64,000 bases of DNA from Pseudomonas anatoliensis (GCF_017976235.1 NZ_JACVHC010000004.1:1-64000); one strand, 5' to 3'. Positions 15,478 to 24,911 are shown, counted from the first letter of the stretch. Program-made: numbers and translations. The notes: generated by a model from the letters alone, not told the origin.

Positions 15478-16632
15478 TTATTTCTTCAAACCTGCAATGC
15501 ACGGCGAGACAAACAGCTCGCCGCGCCACGCGCCCTGCACGGTGCGCTTGCCGACAATCAGCCACATCACCGCCAACAACGCCACCAGCATGCAGCCGAC
15601 CACGCTGAAAAAGCCGAGGTTCAGCGTACTGGCGAGTTTAAGGGTCGCCAGCGAATACACGCCCAACGGGAAGGTGAAACCCCACCAGCCGAGGTTGAAC
15701 GGAATGCCGTCACGCAGATAGCGAACGGTGATCAGCAACGCCATCAGCATCCACCACAGCCCGAAACCCCACAGCGTGATTCCGGCCACCAGACCAAGGC
15801 CAGAAGCGATTTCGCCAACGCCCGGCATTCCATTGGCAGCGAAAATCGCCGGTGCTTCAGCGCCCATCAACAACATGCCCAGGGCACCGGTGCCGATTGG
15901 CCCGAGTGCCAGCCAGCTCGAGGCGGCCATGTTTTCGTGGGGCAGTTTGTGCAGGGCCATGCGCAGCAACAGGATGGTCAGAATGCTGAACGCCACCGGT
16001 AGGGAAAATGCCCAGAGCACGTAGCTTGTGGTCAGCACCACCAGTTGCGAGTGTGCATCGGTCAGGTGCGGCGCGAGCAGACCACCACTGGCCGCCGCGA
16101 CTTCTGCTGCCACCACCGGCAACAGCCAAACCGCAGTCATCTGGTCGATGCTGTGCTCCTGACGGGTAAACATCATGTAGGGAATCAACACGCCGCAGGC
16201 CAGCGACATTGCCACATCGAGCCACCACAACACTTCGGCAAGCTGAATGACGCCCTCGCCCCAACGCGGTAGCCCGAACAGCAGAAAGCCGTTAATGATC
16301 GTTGCCAAGCCCATGGGAATGGTGCCAAAGAACATCGACACGGTGGAATGCCCGAAAATCCGCCGCGCCTCGTCGAAGAACAGAATCCAGCGGGCGGCGT
16401 AGGCAACGGTAAACAGGGAGAACAACAGGATGTTGAACAGCCACAGCCCTTCCGCCACAGCGTGTGAACCGGGGATCGCGACCGGCAGGTTCGCCAACGC
16501 CAGTGCCAGCACTCCGGTACCCATGGTTGCGGCAAACCAGTTCGGCGTGAATTGGCGGATCACCTCACGTGGGTGCTGAAGTTGGCTGAGCGGCTTTAAG
16601 CCGGGTTTGGTGCTATTGGTGCAAATCATCAT
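15478..16632 (-). CDS. TDT-family transporter (TehA/Mae1/SSU1-like)
   Basis: 384 codons from the ATG at 16632, chosen because GAGGAAGAGGAA lies directly upstream; an earlier in-frame ATG at 16665 has none. Ten hydrophobic helices, with the family opening FTPNWFAATMGTGVLALAL near residue 30. The family includes tellurite-resistance TehA, malate permeases and sulfite exporters; the substrate cannot be told. Single gene, followed by a 100-base spacer to the fusion gene. Confidence 0.85.
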   Translation of the reverse strand: MMICTNSTKPGLKPLSQLQHPREVIRQFTPNWFAATMGTGVLALALANLPVAIPGSHAVAEGLWLFNILLFSLFTVAYAARWILFFDEARRIFGHSTVSMFFGTIPMGLATIINGFLLFGLPRWGEGVIQLAEVLWWLDVAMSLACGVLIPYMMFTRQEHSIDQMTAVWLLPVVAAEVAAASGGLLAPHLTDAHSQLVVLTTSYVLWAFSLPVAFSILTILLLRMALHKLPHENMAASSWLALGPIGTGALGMLLMGAEAPAIFAANGMPGVGEIASGLGLVAGITLWGFGLWWMLMALLITVRYLRDGIPFNLGWWGFTFPLGVYSLATLKLASTLNLGFFSVVGCMLVALLAVMWLIVGKRTVQGAWRGELFVSPCIAGLKK

Positions 16633-16747
16633 GGATTCCTCTTCCTCTGGTGAGGTTGAGTCCATGGTAGATCCGAATCGAATATCTATATAACGGGTAA
16701 TATCTCTAACTGTTATCTGCTTTATCGATAATGAGCCAGATAAATAG

Positions 16748-17059
16748 TCAAACGCTACCTTCGCTCTCGATCACCAAAATCCGCGCCACACCCTGCGGAT
16801 GGGCAACGTGTTCGGTGCCGACTGAGGCGTAAAAGATGTCACCGACTTCGAGCATGACTTGCTCTTCCTCACCATTTTCGCGATAGCGCATCTGCACCCG
16901 CCCATCGAGCACCACGAACACTTCCTCCCCATCGTTGACGTGCCATTTATATGGCTGATCAGTCCAGTGCAGGCGCGTGGTGATGCCGTTCATGTTGGCG
17001 ATATCCAAGGCACCCCAGGCACGCTCGGCGGTGAAGGTTTTGCTACGAATAATCTTCAT
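16748..17059 (-). CDS. Small cupin-domain protein
   Basis: 103 codons, single cupin barrel. Motif 1 is KWHVNDGEEVFVVLDGRV with His40 and Glu46 but Asn in place of the second histidine; motif 2 contains GTEHVAHP with His84. Metal binding is therefore probable with reduced ligand set. Such single-domain cupins are often sensors or small isomerases/dioxygenases. The MFS gene upstream ends 52 bases before it on the same strand, so the two are probably co-transcribed and the cupin may act on the transporter's substrate. Confidence 0.8.
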   Translation of the reverse strand: MKIIRSKTFTAERAWGALDIANMNGITTRLHWTDQPYKWHVNDGEEVFVVLDGRVQMRYRENGEEEQVMLEVGDIFYASVGTEHVAHPQGVARILVIESEGSV

Positions 17060-17111
17060 GAGTCGATCCGTTGGCAGAAAGGCTGCGCAAGGCTAACCGA
17101 AAGCGCGGTGG

Positions 17112-18311
17112 TTATGGAGCGCCGCACACCTTGGCCGGTCGAACGCGCAGGCTGAGCAACAGCGCCGCCACTGCCAGCACGATCAGCACCGCGCCATACA
17201 CGTCGGTCGTCGCGAGCAGCCCCAGGCGATGGGTGAAATGCCCTGCCAATAGCGCCGGCAAGCAAAACGCCAGATAACTCAGCACATAAAACGCCGACAT
17301 CAACCCGGCCCGTTCATGGGGCAAGGCCAGCGGTACGAGGCTGCGCACCGCGCCGAGAAATCCGGCACCGAAACCACAACCGGCCACCAGTGTGCCGAGG
17401 AAGAACAGCGACAGACTGGCGCTGTGCACACCGAGCAGAATCAGCACCAGCCCGATCGGCAGCAAGCTTGCGCCCAGTTGCAAAGCGCGCGTGGCAGGAC
17501 GATTGCGCAGGGTGAAGATCATCAGCGCCCCGGTCACGGTCAATGCCGCGACGGTTGCGCCGCCGATCAGGTTGGAAGTGGACCCAGTGGCGGTGCGCAC
17601 CAGCGACGGTGCAAGCGATGCGTAAAAACCACCGAGCGCCCAGGTCGCGGTATTCAGCGGCAGGACTCGCCATAGCGTAGCGCGGGCCTGAACCGGCACA
17701 TGCAGTGTCGGTCGCAACGACGCCCATGCGCCCGCTTGCGGGGTGACGCTTTCGGGCAGCCGCCAGACGTACAGTGCCTGCCCCACGAACAGCGCGAGCA
17801 GTAACCAATAGGTCAGTTGCAACGGCGCCGGCGCGAATTCCGCCAACAAGCCGCAGCCCATGCCGCCCAGCGCCATGCCCAGCAATGGCGCGACGCTGTT
17901 GATCAACGGCCCTTGCTGACGGTCGATGTCGAGCAATGTGGCGCTGAGGACCGCTGTCGCCATGCCGGTGGCGAAGCCTTGCAGCACGCGCGCGCTGATC
18001 AACCACGTCACGCTGTCGGCGCTGATGAACAGCAACATCGCCAGTGCATTGAGCAACACGGCGGTGAAGATCACCGGTTTGCGTCCCAGATGATCGGAGA
18101 GCGAACCGACGGTTAACAGCGCCGCCAACAGACTCAGGGCGTAGACGCCGAAAATCAGGGTCAGCACCGCTGCCGAGAAGTGCAGTTGATCCTGATACAG
18201 GTGGTACAGCGGCGTCGGCGCGGTGGAAGCGGCGAGAAAACTGAGTAAGGTGATCGCCAGAAACCACAGGCTGGGACGGTTTGACGCTAATCGGGACTGG
18301 GGGCTAATCAT
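17112..18311 (-). CDS. MFS transporter, TetR-linked
   Basis: 399 codons from the ATG at 18311; twelve predicted helices with the MFS loop motif GSLSDHLGRKPVIF between helices 2 and 3. The sequence resembles drug or metabolite exporters of the DHA1 type. It is divergent from a TetR gene and its ribosome site (GGAG) lies within a perfect 17-bp inverted repeat, suggesting control by that repressor. The cupin gene follows on the same strand. Confidence 0.87.
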   Translation of the reverse strand: MISPQSRLASNRPSLWFLAITLLSFLAASTAPTPLYHLYQDQLHFSAAVLTLIFGVYALSLLAALLTVGSLSDHLGRKPVIFTAVLLNALAMLLFISADSVTWLISARVLQGFATGMATAVLSATLLDIDRQQGPLINSVAPLLGMALGGMGCGLLAEFAPAPLQLTYWLLLALFVGQALYVWRLPESVTPQAGAWASLRPTLHVPVQARATLWRVLPLNTATWALGGFYASLAPSLVRTATGSTSNLIGGATVAALTVTGALMIFTLRNRPATRALQLGASLLPIGLVLILLGVHSASLSLFFLGTLVAGCGFGAGFLGAVRSLVPLALPHERAGLMSAFYVLSYLAFCLPALLAGHFTHRLGLLATTDVYGAVLIVLAVAALLLSLRVRPAKVCGAP

Positions 18312-18313
18312 GT

Positions 18314-18356
18314 GCACACTCCGCAAAAGCTAATTTTTTGCTTTTGCGGAGTGTGC
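18314..18356. promoter_or_regulatory. 17-bp perfect inverted repeat, putative TetR operator
   Basis: Arms 18314-18330 and 18340-18356 (GCACACTCCGCAAAAGC and complement) with the AT-only loop TAATTTTTT, in the 91-base divergent gap. Position and symmetry fit an operator for the adjacent TetR protein; as RNA it would also fold over the MFS ribosome site. Confidence 0.65.
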
Positions 18357-18402
18357 TACCGCCCAACGCTTAAAGCAAATTCTTTGTGTTAAGGTCTGAC
18401 GC

Positions 18403-18945
18403 ATGGCTATTAAAGAAGGTTTACGCCCCGGCGGTCGCAGTGCCCGGGTGCAAGAGTCGATACATTCGGCAGTCCGCTCACTGCTGCAAGAGCAGGAGCG
18501 CTCGACCGTGACCGTTCCGCAAATTGCGGCGCGGGCGGGCGTTACGCCGTCGACTATCTATCGGCGCTGGGGCGATCTGGCGGCGTTGCTGGCCGACGTC
18601 GCCCTCGCCCGCATGCGCCCCGACAGCGAGCCCGCAGAAACCGGCAGCCTGCGCAGCGACATCCGCGCATGGGCCGAGCAATACCTCGACGAGATGAGCT
18701 CCGAGCCTGGGCGCAACATGATGCGCGATGTGCAGGCGAGCGCCACGCCGGGGTATTGCGTGGCGATCATCGGGGCGCAGTTGCAGACCATTATCGAGCG
18801 CCATCCCGATGAAGCGGCGCCCAGTGTCGATCGGTTGATCAATCAGGTGGTGGCGCCGGTCGTGTTCAGGATTCTGTTTTCAGCGGCGGCGCTGGAGGTG
18901 GATGAATTGTATCGGTTGATTGATATCGCGCTGCAGCAGGACTAA
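18403..18945 (+). CDS. TetR/AcrR-family transcriptional regulator
   Basis: 180 codons. Helix-turn-helix at about residues 35-60 (TVPQIAARAGVTPSTIYRRW), followed by a helical ligand-binding domain with TetR_C-type features. Divergent from the MFS gene with a perfect inverted repeat between them, so it most likely represses both genes and is released by the transporter's substrate. Followed by a REP doublet. Confidence 0.9.
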   Translation: MAIKEGLRPGGRSARVQESIHSAVRSLLQEQERSTVTVPQIAARAGVTPSTIYRRWGDLAALLADVALARMRPDSEPAETGSLRSDIRAWAEQYLDEMSSEPGRNMMRDVQASATPGYCVAIIGAQLQTIIERHPDEAAPSVDRLINQVVAPVVFRILFSAAALEVDELYRLIDIALQQD

Positions 18946-18954
18946 CACCGACAT

Positions 18955-19047
18955 CCCTGTAGGAGCTGCGGCACGCTGCGATCTTTTGATCCTTAAAAAC
19001 AGGATCAAAAGATCGCAGCCTCGTTTCACTCGACAGCTCCTACAGGA
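18955..19047. repeat. REP doublet (GATCGCAGC type)
   Basis: Inverted pair CTGTAGGAGCTGCGGCACGC / ...CGACAGCTCCTACAG; the two arms belong to two sequence variants (GCGGCACGC and CTCGTTTCACTCGA), as in the doublet at 49945. Confidence 0.85.
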
Positions 19048-19241
19048 TTTCCGATTCAGGCACTGAATCTTGCGGTGCCTGCTCGCGATGAGACCTTAAC
19101 GGTCACCGCAGAACCACTCGGTTCCATTCCTGCGACACCCCGCCACGCCTCGACCTTGGTCGACACTGACTAACCGCCGCGCGCATGCGAGACTGTCCGC
19201 CCGGGCAGGAGTGCCGGGGAGTCTTTAGTCGGGAGTGTTGC

Positions 19242-22200
19242 ATGTCGTTGTCCACCGGGCTGATCGCCGCCGTCGCCCTGGCCTATATGGCCATCATGTT
19301 CGCCATCGCCTTCTACGGCGACCGTCGCAGCACGCCGCTGCCGCCGCGGGTGCGCGCGTGGGTATACAGCCTGTCGCTGGCGGTTTATTGCACCAGTTGG
19401 ACATTCTTCGGCGCGGTCGGCCAGGCGGCTGAACAGTTGTGGTCATTCCTGCCGATTTACCTCGGGCCGATCCTGCTGTTGGTCGGCGCGCCGTGGGTCC
19501 TGCAAAAAATGGTGATGATCAGCAAACAGGAGAACATCACCTCCATCGCTGACTTCATCGCTGCGCGCTACGGCAAATCGCAATCGCTGGCGGTCGTCGT
19601 CGCGCTGATCTGCCTGGTCGGCGTCCTCCCCTACATCGCCCTGCAACTCAAGGGCATCGTACTCGGTGTGAACCTGTTGATCGGCGCCGGTGCCGATGCG
19701 ATGGGCACGCGCGCCCAGGACACCGCGTTGATCGTGTCACTGGTGCTGGCGCTGTTCACCATCGTCTTCGGCACACGCAACCTCGACGCCACCGAGCACC
19801 ACCGCGGCATGGTGCTGGCGATTGCCTTTGAGTCGCTGGTCAAGCTGTTCGCCTTTCTCGCCGTCGGCGCGTTTGTGACCTATGGCCTCTACGACGGTTT
19901 CGACGACCTGTTTAATCAAGCCATGCTCGCCCCGCGCCTCGAGGAATACTGGAAAGAAACCATTAACTGGCCATCAATGGTGGTACAGACAGGCGTCGCG
20001 ATGATGGCGATCATCTGTCTGCCACGGCAGTTTCACGTCACGGTGGTCGAGAACATTGATCCGCAGGATCTGCGCCTGGCCAAATGGGTGTTCCCGGCGT
20101 ACCTCGCGTTGGCGGCATTGTTTGTAGTCCCTATCGCCCTCGCTGGTCAGATGATGCTGCCGAGCGACGTATTGCCCGACTCGTTCGTGATCAGTCTGCC
20201 GCTGGCGCAGGCCCATCCGGCGCTGGCAATGCTGGCGTTTATTGGCGGCGCATCGGCGGCCACCGGCATGGTCATTGTCGCCAGCGTGGCGCTGTCGACC
20301 ATGGTCTCCAACGATATGCTGTTGCCGTGGCTGCTGCGGCGCAATAACGCCGAGCGCCCGTTTGAAGTGTTCCGCCAGTGGATGCTGTCGGTGCGCCGCG
20401 TGAGCATTGTGGTGATTCTGCTGTTGGCGTACGTCAGCTATCGCCTGCTCGGTTCGACGGCGAGCCTGGCGACCATCGGCCAGATTGCCTTCGCCGCCGT
20501 GACCCAACTGGCGCCGGCCATGCTCGGCGCGCTGTACTGGAAACAGGCCAACCGACGCGGCGTGTTTGCCGGGCTCGCCGCCGGCACCTTCCTGTGGTTT
20601 TACACGCTGGTTTTGCCGATTGCCGCTCACAGCCTCGGCTGGTCGCTGAACAGTTTCCCGGGGCTGGCGTGGCTGCACAGTAATCCGCTGAACCTGCCGA
20701 TCAGTCCGTTGACCCAAGGCGTGGTGTTGTCGCTGGCCGGTAACTTCACGCTGTTTGCGTGGGTCTCGGTGCTGTCCCGCACGCGGGTGTCGGAGCACTG
20801 GCAGGCTGGGCGTTTCATCGGCCAGGAGATCAGCGCCCGACCGAATGCGCGGTCGATGCTGTCGGTGCAGATCGACGATCTGCTGCAACTGGCGGCGCGG
20901 TTTGTCGGTGAGGAGCGCGCCCGTCAAAGCTTCATTCGATTCGCCTATCGCCAAGGCAAGGCCTTCAACCCGAACCAGAATGCCGACGGCGAATGGATCG
21001 CCCATACCGAACGCTTGCTGGCCGGTGTGCTTGGCGCTTCTTCGACGCGAGCGGTGGTAAAAGCCGCCATCGAAGGTCGGGAAATGCAGTTGGAGGACGT
21101 AGTCCGAATCGCTGACGAAGCCTCGGAAGTCCTGCAATTCAACCGCGCGCTGCTGCAAGGCGCGATTGAAAACATCACGCAAGGCATCAGCGTGGTCGAC
21201 CAGTCGCTGAAGCTTGTCGCCTGGAACCGACGTTATCTGGAGTTGTTCAACTACCCGGACGGCTTGATCAGCGTCGGCCGGCCAATCGCCGACATCATTC
21301 GCTACAACGCCGAGCGTGGCTTGTGTGGTCCCGGCGAGGCGGAAGTGCATGTCGCGCGCCGTTTGCACTGGATGCGCCAGGGCCGCGCGCACACCTCCGA
21401 ACGCCTGTTCCCCAACGGCCGGGTGATTGAGCTGATCGGCAATCCGATGCCCGGTGGCGGCTTCGTCATGAGTTTCACCGACATCACCGCGTTCCGTGAA
21501 GCCGAACAGGCGCTGACCGAGGCCAACGAAGGCCTGGAACAACGGGTCAGCGAGCGAACCCAGGAACTGTCGCAACTCAACGTCGCGCTGACCGAAGCCA
21601 AGGGCACCGCCGAAACCGCCAACCAATCGAAAACCCGCTTTCTCGCGGCGGTCAGCCATGACCTGATGCAGCCGTTGAACGCCGCGCGACTGTTCTCCGC
21701 CGCCCTCTCCCATCAAGACGACGGCTTGAGCAGCGAGGCGCAGAAACTGGTGCAGCATCTCGACAGTTCGTTGCGCTCGGCCGAGGATCTGATCAGCGAT
21801 TTGCTGGACATTTCCCGACTGGAAAACGGCAAGATCAATCCCGATCGCAAGTCCTTTGCGGTGAATGAACTGTTCGACATTCTCGGCGCCGAGTTCAAGG
21901 CGCTGGCCCAGGAGCAAGGTCTGACCTTCCGTGTGCGTGGCAGCCACATGCGCATCGACAGCGACATCAAGTTGCTGCGGCGGATTCTGCAAAACTTCCT
22001 GACCAACGCTTTCCGCTATGCCAAAGGCCCGGTCCTACTCGGTGTACGTCGGCGCGGCGGGAAGTTGTGCCTGGAAGTATGGGATCGCGGACCGGGCATT
22101 CCGGAAGACAAGCAGCAGGTAATTTTCGAGGAATTCAAACGTCTCGACAGCCATCAGACGCGCGCCGAAAAAGGCCTGGGGCTTGGGCTGGCAATTGCTG

Positions 22201-22712
22201 ATGGTCTGTGTCGCGTGCTCGGCCATACCTTACGCGTGCGCTCGTGGCCGGGGCGCGGCAGTGTGTTCAGCGTTACGGTGCCGTATGCGCGCACGCAAAC
22301 CGTACCGGCCAGTGCCGCTGTCGAATTGAACGGCAAGTTGCCGAACGGTGCGCAGGTGCTGTGCATCGACAATGAAGACAGCATTCTGATCGGCATGAAC
22401 AGCCTGCTAAGCCGCTGGGGCTGCCAGGTCTGGACAGCGCGCAATCGCGAGGAATGCGAGGCGTTGCTCAGTGACGGAGTGCGGCCGCAACTGGCGCTGG
22501 TCGACTATCACCTGGATCACGGCGATACCGGCACCGAGTTGATGGCGTGGTTGCGCACGCGTCTTGGCGAGCCCGTACCAGGCGTGGTGATCAGCGCCGA
22601 CGGACGCCCGGAGATGATTGCGCAGGTGCATGCGGCGGGGCTGGATTATCTGGCGAAACCGGTGAAACCGGCGGCGTTGCGGGCGTTGTTGAGTCGGTAT
22701 CTACCGCTTTAA
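19242..22712 (+). CDS. mxtR: Hybrid sensor kinase with SSS transporter-like domain (MxtR-like)
   Basis: 1156 codons from the ATG at 19242 (GGGAG upstream). Domains in order: a sodium/solute-symporter-like membrane module of about 13 helices (residues 1-500), a linker, a PAS domain (about 640-750: ENITQGISVVDQSLKLVAWN), a coiled coil, HisKA with His806 in AAVSHDLMQPLNA, HATPase_c with GLGLAIADGL, and a C-terminal receiver domain with phospho-acceptor Asp1088 in LALVDYHLD. The layout is that of MxtR, which together with ErdR controls acetate/C2 metabolism in Pseudomonas; CbrA is similar but has no receiver domain. The gene stands alone, without a response regulator next to it. Symbol rests on architecture and remembered gene order. 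Confidence 0.85.
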   Translation: MSLSTGLIAAVALAYMAIMFAIAFYGDRRSTPLPPRVRAWVYSLSLAVYCTSWTFFGAVGQAAEQLWSFLPIYLGPILLLVGAPWVLQKMVMISKQENITSIADFIAARYGKSQSLAVVVALICLVGVLPYIALQLKGIVLGVNLLIGAGADAMGTRAQDTALIVSLVLALFTIVFGTRNLDATEHHRGMVLAIAFESLVKLFAFLAVGAFVTYGLYDGFDDLFNQAMLAPRLEEYWKETINWPSMVVQTGVAMMAIICLPRQFHVTVVENIDPQDLRLAKWVFPAYLALAALFVVPIALAGQMMLPSDVLPDSFVISLPLAQAHPALAMLAFIGGASAATGMVIVASVALSTMVSNDMLLPWLLRRNNAERPFEVFRQWMLSVRRVSIVVILLLAYVSYRLLGSTASLATIGQIAFAAVTQLAPAMLGALYWKQANRRGVFAGLAAGTFLWFYTLVLPIAAHSLGWSLNSFPGLAWLHSNPLNLPISPLTQGVVLSLAGNFTLFAWVSVLSRTRVSEHWQAGRFIGQEISARPNARSMLSVQIDDLLQLAARFVGEERARQSFIRFAYRQGKAFNPNQNADGEWIAHTERLLAGVLGASSTRAVVKAAIEGREMQLEDVVRIADEASEVLQFNRALLQGAIENITQGISVVDQSLKLVAWNRRYLELFNYPDGLISVGRPIADIIRYNAERGLCGPGEAEVHVARRLHWMRQGRAHTSERLFPNGRVIELIGNPMPGGGFVMSFTDITAFREAEQALTEANEGLEQRVSERTQELSQLNVALTEAKGTAETANQSKTRFLAAVSHDLMQPLNAARLFSAALSHQDDGLSSEAQKLVQHLDSSLRSAEDLISDLLDISRLENGKINPDRKSFAVNELFDILGAEFKALAQEQGLTFRVRGSHMRIDSDIKLLRRILQNFLTNAFRYAKGPVLLGVRRRGGKLCLEVWDRGPGIPEDKQQVIFEEFKRLDSHQTRAEKGLGLGLAIADGLCRVLGHTLRVRSWPGRGSVFSVTVPYARTQTVPASAAVELNGKLPNGAQVLCIDNEDSILIGMNSLLSRWGCQVWTARNREECEALLSDGVRPQLALVDYHLDHGDTGTELMAWLRTRLGEPVPGVVISADGRPEMIAQVHAAGLDYLAKPVKPAALRALLSRYLPL

Positions 22713-22716
22713 AAGC

Positions 22717-22787
22717 AAAAGATCGCAGCCTTCGGCAGCTCCTACACCGAAGTTCATGGAGCTGCCGAAGGCTGCGATCTTTTGATC
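22717..22787. repeat. REP doublet (GATCGCAGCC type)
   Basis: Short-loop inverted pair of AGATCGCAGCCTTCGGCAGC between the convergent kinase and rmuC genes; it ends two bases from the rmuC stop. Confidence 0.85.
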
Positions 22788-22788
22788 T

Positions 22789-24267
22789 TTATTCAGGCAA
22801 CTCAACCAACCCATCAACATCCGTCATCGCCCGCTCCAGCAAGTCCGCCGGCAAACTTTTGCTCGCCCGTGCCCCCAACAGTTTGAGCTGCTCACTGCGG
22901 CTGACCAGGTTGCCGCGCCCTTCTGTCAGTTTGTTGCGCGCCGAGCTGTAGGCTTTGTCCAGTTGTTGCAGACGATTGCCGACTTCGTCCAGATCCTGAA
23001 TGAACAACACGAACTTGTCGTAAAGCCACCCGGCGCGCTCGGCGATTTCGCGGGCGTTCTGGCTCTGGCGCTCTTGCTTCCACAGGCTGTCGATGACGCG
23101 CAATGTCGCCAGCAACGTAGTTGGGCTGACGATCACGATGTTGCGGTCGAACGCCTCCTGAAACAGCGACGGCTCGGCCTGCAATGCCGCCGAAAACGCG
23201 GCTTCGATCGGCACGAAAAGCAAAACGAAATCGAGGCTGTGCAGGCCCTCAAGCCGTTTGTAATCCTTGCCGGCCAGGCCTTTGACGTGATTGCGCAGGG
23301 ACAGCACGTGCTGCTTGATCGCGATCTGCCCGAGGGTGTCGTCCTCGGCCGCGACGTATTGCTGATACGCCGTGAGACTGACCTTGGAGTCGACCACCAC
23401 CTGTTTGTCGCCCGGCAGATAAATGACCACATCCGGCTGGAAGCGCTCGCCATCCGGGCCTTTGAGATTGACCTGCGTCTGATACTCGCGGCCCTTCTCC
23501 AGGCCTGCGTGTTCCAGCACGCGTTCGAGAATCAACTCGCCCCAATTACCTTGGGTTTTCTGGCCTTTCAGGGCACGGGTCAGGTTGGTGGCTTCGTCAC
23601 TCAAACGCAGATTGAGCGCTTGCAGACGCTCCAATTCCTTGGCCAGCGAAAAGCGCTCGCGGGCCTCGGCCTGGTAACTTTCTTCCACACGTTTTTCGAA
23701 GGATTGAATGCGTTCTTTCAACGGATCGAGCAACTGACCGAGGCGTTGTTGGCTGGTTTCGGCAAAGCGCTGTTCACGCTCGTCGAAGATCTTGCCCGCC
23801 AGTTCGGCGAACTGCGCCCGCAATTCATCACGCGAACCTTGCAGATCGTCGAGGCGCTGTTGATGGCTCTCCTGCTGTTCACGCAGCTCGGCGTTCAGCG
23901 AAGCCGCCTGAGCGTCGAGACGGCGCAGTTCGGCTTCCTTGTTGGCGCGCTCCAGGTTCCAGGCGTGGGAGGCGTCACGGGCGTCGTCACGCTCTATCTG
24001 CAACAGCTCGACTTCGCGGCGCAGGGCTGCCAGTTCTGCTTGCTTGGCGGCGTTGGCCTGGCCGAGGTCGGCAATTTCATCGCGGCCGGCATCCAGTTGC
24101 GCGTTGAGCCCGTCCTGCGCCAGTTGCGCCATGGCCAACCGCTCTTCCAGCAACGCCACCTGCGCTTGCCCGTTGCTTGCCCGACGTTGCAGTTGCCAGG
24201 CCAAAGCCAACAACGGCAGCCCAGCGCCTGCGAGACCGAGCAATACGCTGGTCAAGTCCATAGCCAT
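22789..24267 (-). CDS. rmuC: DNA recombination protein RmuC
   Basis: 492 codons from an ATG with GGAG five bases upstream. N-terminal transmembrane anchor (residues 5-25), a long coiled coil to about residue 240, and the RmuC nuclease-like domain with GNWGELILERVLEHAGL, FQPDVVIYLPGDKQVVVDSK and LDFVLLFVPIEAAF. RmuC limits rearrangements at inverted repeats. A Sel1-type gene lies 61 bases upstream on the same strand and may be co-transcribed. Confidence 0.95.
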   Translation of the reverse strand: MAMDLTSVLLGLAGAGLPLLALAWQLQRRASNGQAQVALLEERLAMAQLAQDGLNAQLDAGRDEIADLGQANAAKQAELAALRREVELLQIERDDARDASHAWNLERANKEAELRRLDAQAASLNAELREQQESHQQRLDDLQGSRDELRAQFAELAGKIFDEREQRFAETSQQRLGQLLDPLKERIQSFEKRVEESYQAEARERFSLAKELERLQALNLRLSDEATNLTRALKGQKTQGNWGELILERVLEHAGLEKGREYQTQVNLKGPDGERFQPDVVIYLPGDKQVVVDSKVSLTAYQQYVAAEDDTLGQIAIKQHVLSLRNHVKGLAGKDYKRLEGLHSLDFVLLFVPIEAAFSAALQAEPSLFQEAFDRNIVIVSPTTLLATLRVIDSLWKQERQSQNAREIAERAGWLYDKFVLFIQDLDEVGNRLQQLDKAYSSARNKLTEGRGNLVSRSEQLKLLGARASKSLPADLLERAMTDVDGLVELPE

Positions 24268-24328
24268 AGCGACTCCTGCCGATCGGTTAAAGCCTGAAGG
24301 GTAACCAAGGTGTCAGAACTTGGACAGC

Positions 24329-24652
24329 TCAGTCTTCGAGCAGACCAAGTTCCACTTGGGCACGATGATCGCCAGCGCGAGCAGCCTGACGCAGCAGGTC
24401 CTGACCGATGCGGCGATCGCGCGCATTACCACACTCGCGACACATCAACTGGCCGAGACGGCTTTGCGCGGCGACCACACCTTCGCGCGCCGGTTGCTTG
24501 AGCAGGCGGCCGGCAAGGTGCTTGGCATTGTGGCTTTCGCTCAGGCGCGGACTGTCGAGCAGCCATTCGGCCACGCGCACGGAAAATCGCTTGGGCGGGA
24601 TAACATGAGGGGTTTGTGAGGTAACAGGGTCTGATACTGAGCGAAACTTCAT
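24329..24652 (-). CDS. Sel1-repeat protein upstream of rmuC
   Basis: 107 codons. The C-terminal half carries two Sel1-type helical repeats: EGVVAAQSRLGQLMCRE and RQAARAGDHRAQVELGLLE. The N-terminus (MKFRSVSDPV...PPKRFSVRVAEWLLDSPRL) is not recognisable. No clear ribosome site precedes the ATG at 24652, so the start is uncertain. Sel1 proteins are scaffolds; the partner is unknown. Antisense frames here are also open, but codon position GC favours this one. Confidence 0.65.
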   Translation of the reverse strand: MKFRSVSDPVTSQTPHVIPPKRFSVRVAEWLLDSPRLSESHNAKHLAGRLLKQPAREGVVAAQSRLGQLMCRECGNARDRRIGQDLLRQAARAGDHRAQVELGLLED

Positions 24653-24758
24653 AAAGCACTGTGGGACAGATCGGAAGGCGCGCCACTCTACTCTCTTTTT
24701 CTTACAGGTAAAGTCGAAAAAAAACCCGGCACGCCCGTCCTAGAGCAAGCGCTCGGGA

Positions 24759-24781
24759 CAATCCACAGAAGCTGTGGATAA
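24759..24781. promoter_or_regulatory. Inverted DnaA-box-like pair, copy B
   Basis: TGTGGATAA at 24773-24781 is an exact DnaA 9-mer; CAATCCACA at 24759-24767 is its inverted partner with two mismatches to the consensus. Same arrangement and orientation as 4450-4472. Confidence 0.5.
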
Positions 24782-24848
24782 GTCAGTGGACAACCGCCCT
24801 CCAACCCTCGCAAAGCCTTATGGAATGGGGCCCGCAGTCAAACTGACG

Positions 24849-24911
24849 ATTTTTTCACCAACAAAAAAAAGCGATGTTTTTCATTGACTTAAACTTTCGA
24901 TACAGGCAGCC
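24849..24911 (+). other. T-tract/A-tract plus ATTGACTT block, copy B of the two-copy module
   Basis: GATTTTTTCACC, eight A, GCGATGTTT, then TTCATTGACTT (TTGACT 24884-24889) and GGCAGCC at 24905-24911. It lies 68 bases after the DnaA-like pair, as copy A does after 62 bases. Downstream 330 bases hold no convincing gene; a 33-codon ORF starting at 24930 has no ribosome site and is not supported. Confidence 0.4.

Noticed and set aside
18955..19047. Inverted repeats considered as CRISPR or IS ends
   Set aside because: They are REP doublets: no regular spacers, no transposase gene, no target duplication visible.
19974..21992. 672-codon minus-strand ORF
   Set aside because: Lies wholly antisense to the sensor kinase; composition is that of a mirror frame (Gln/His/Arg-rich).
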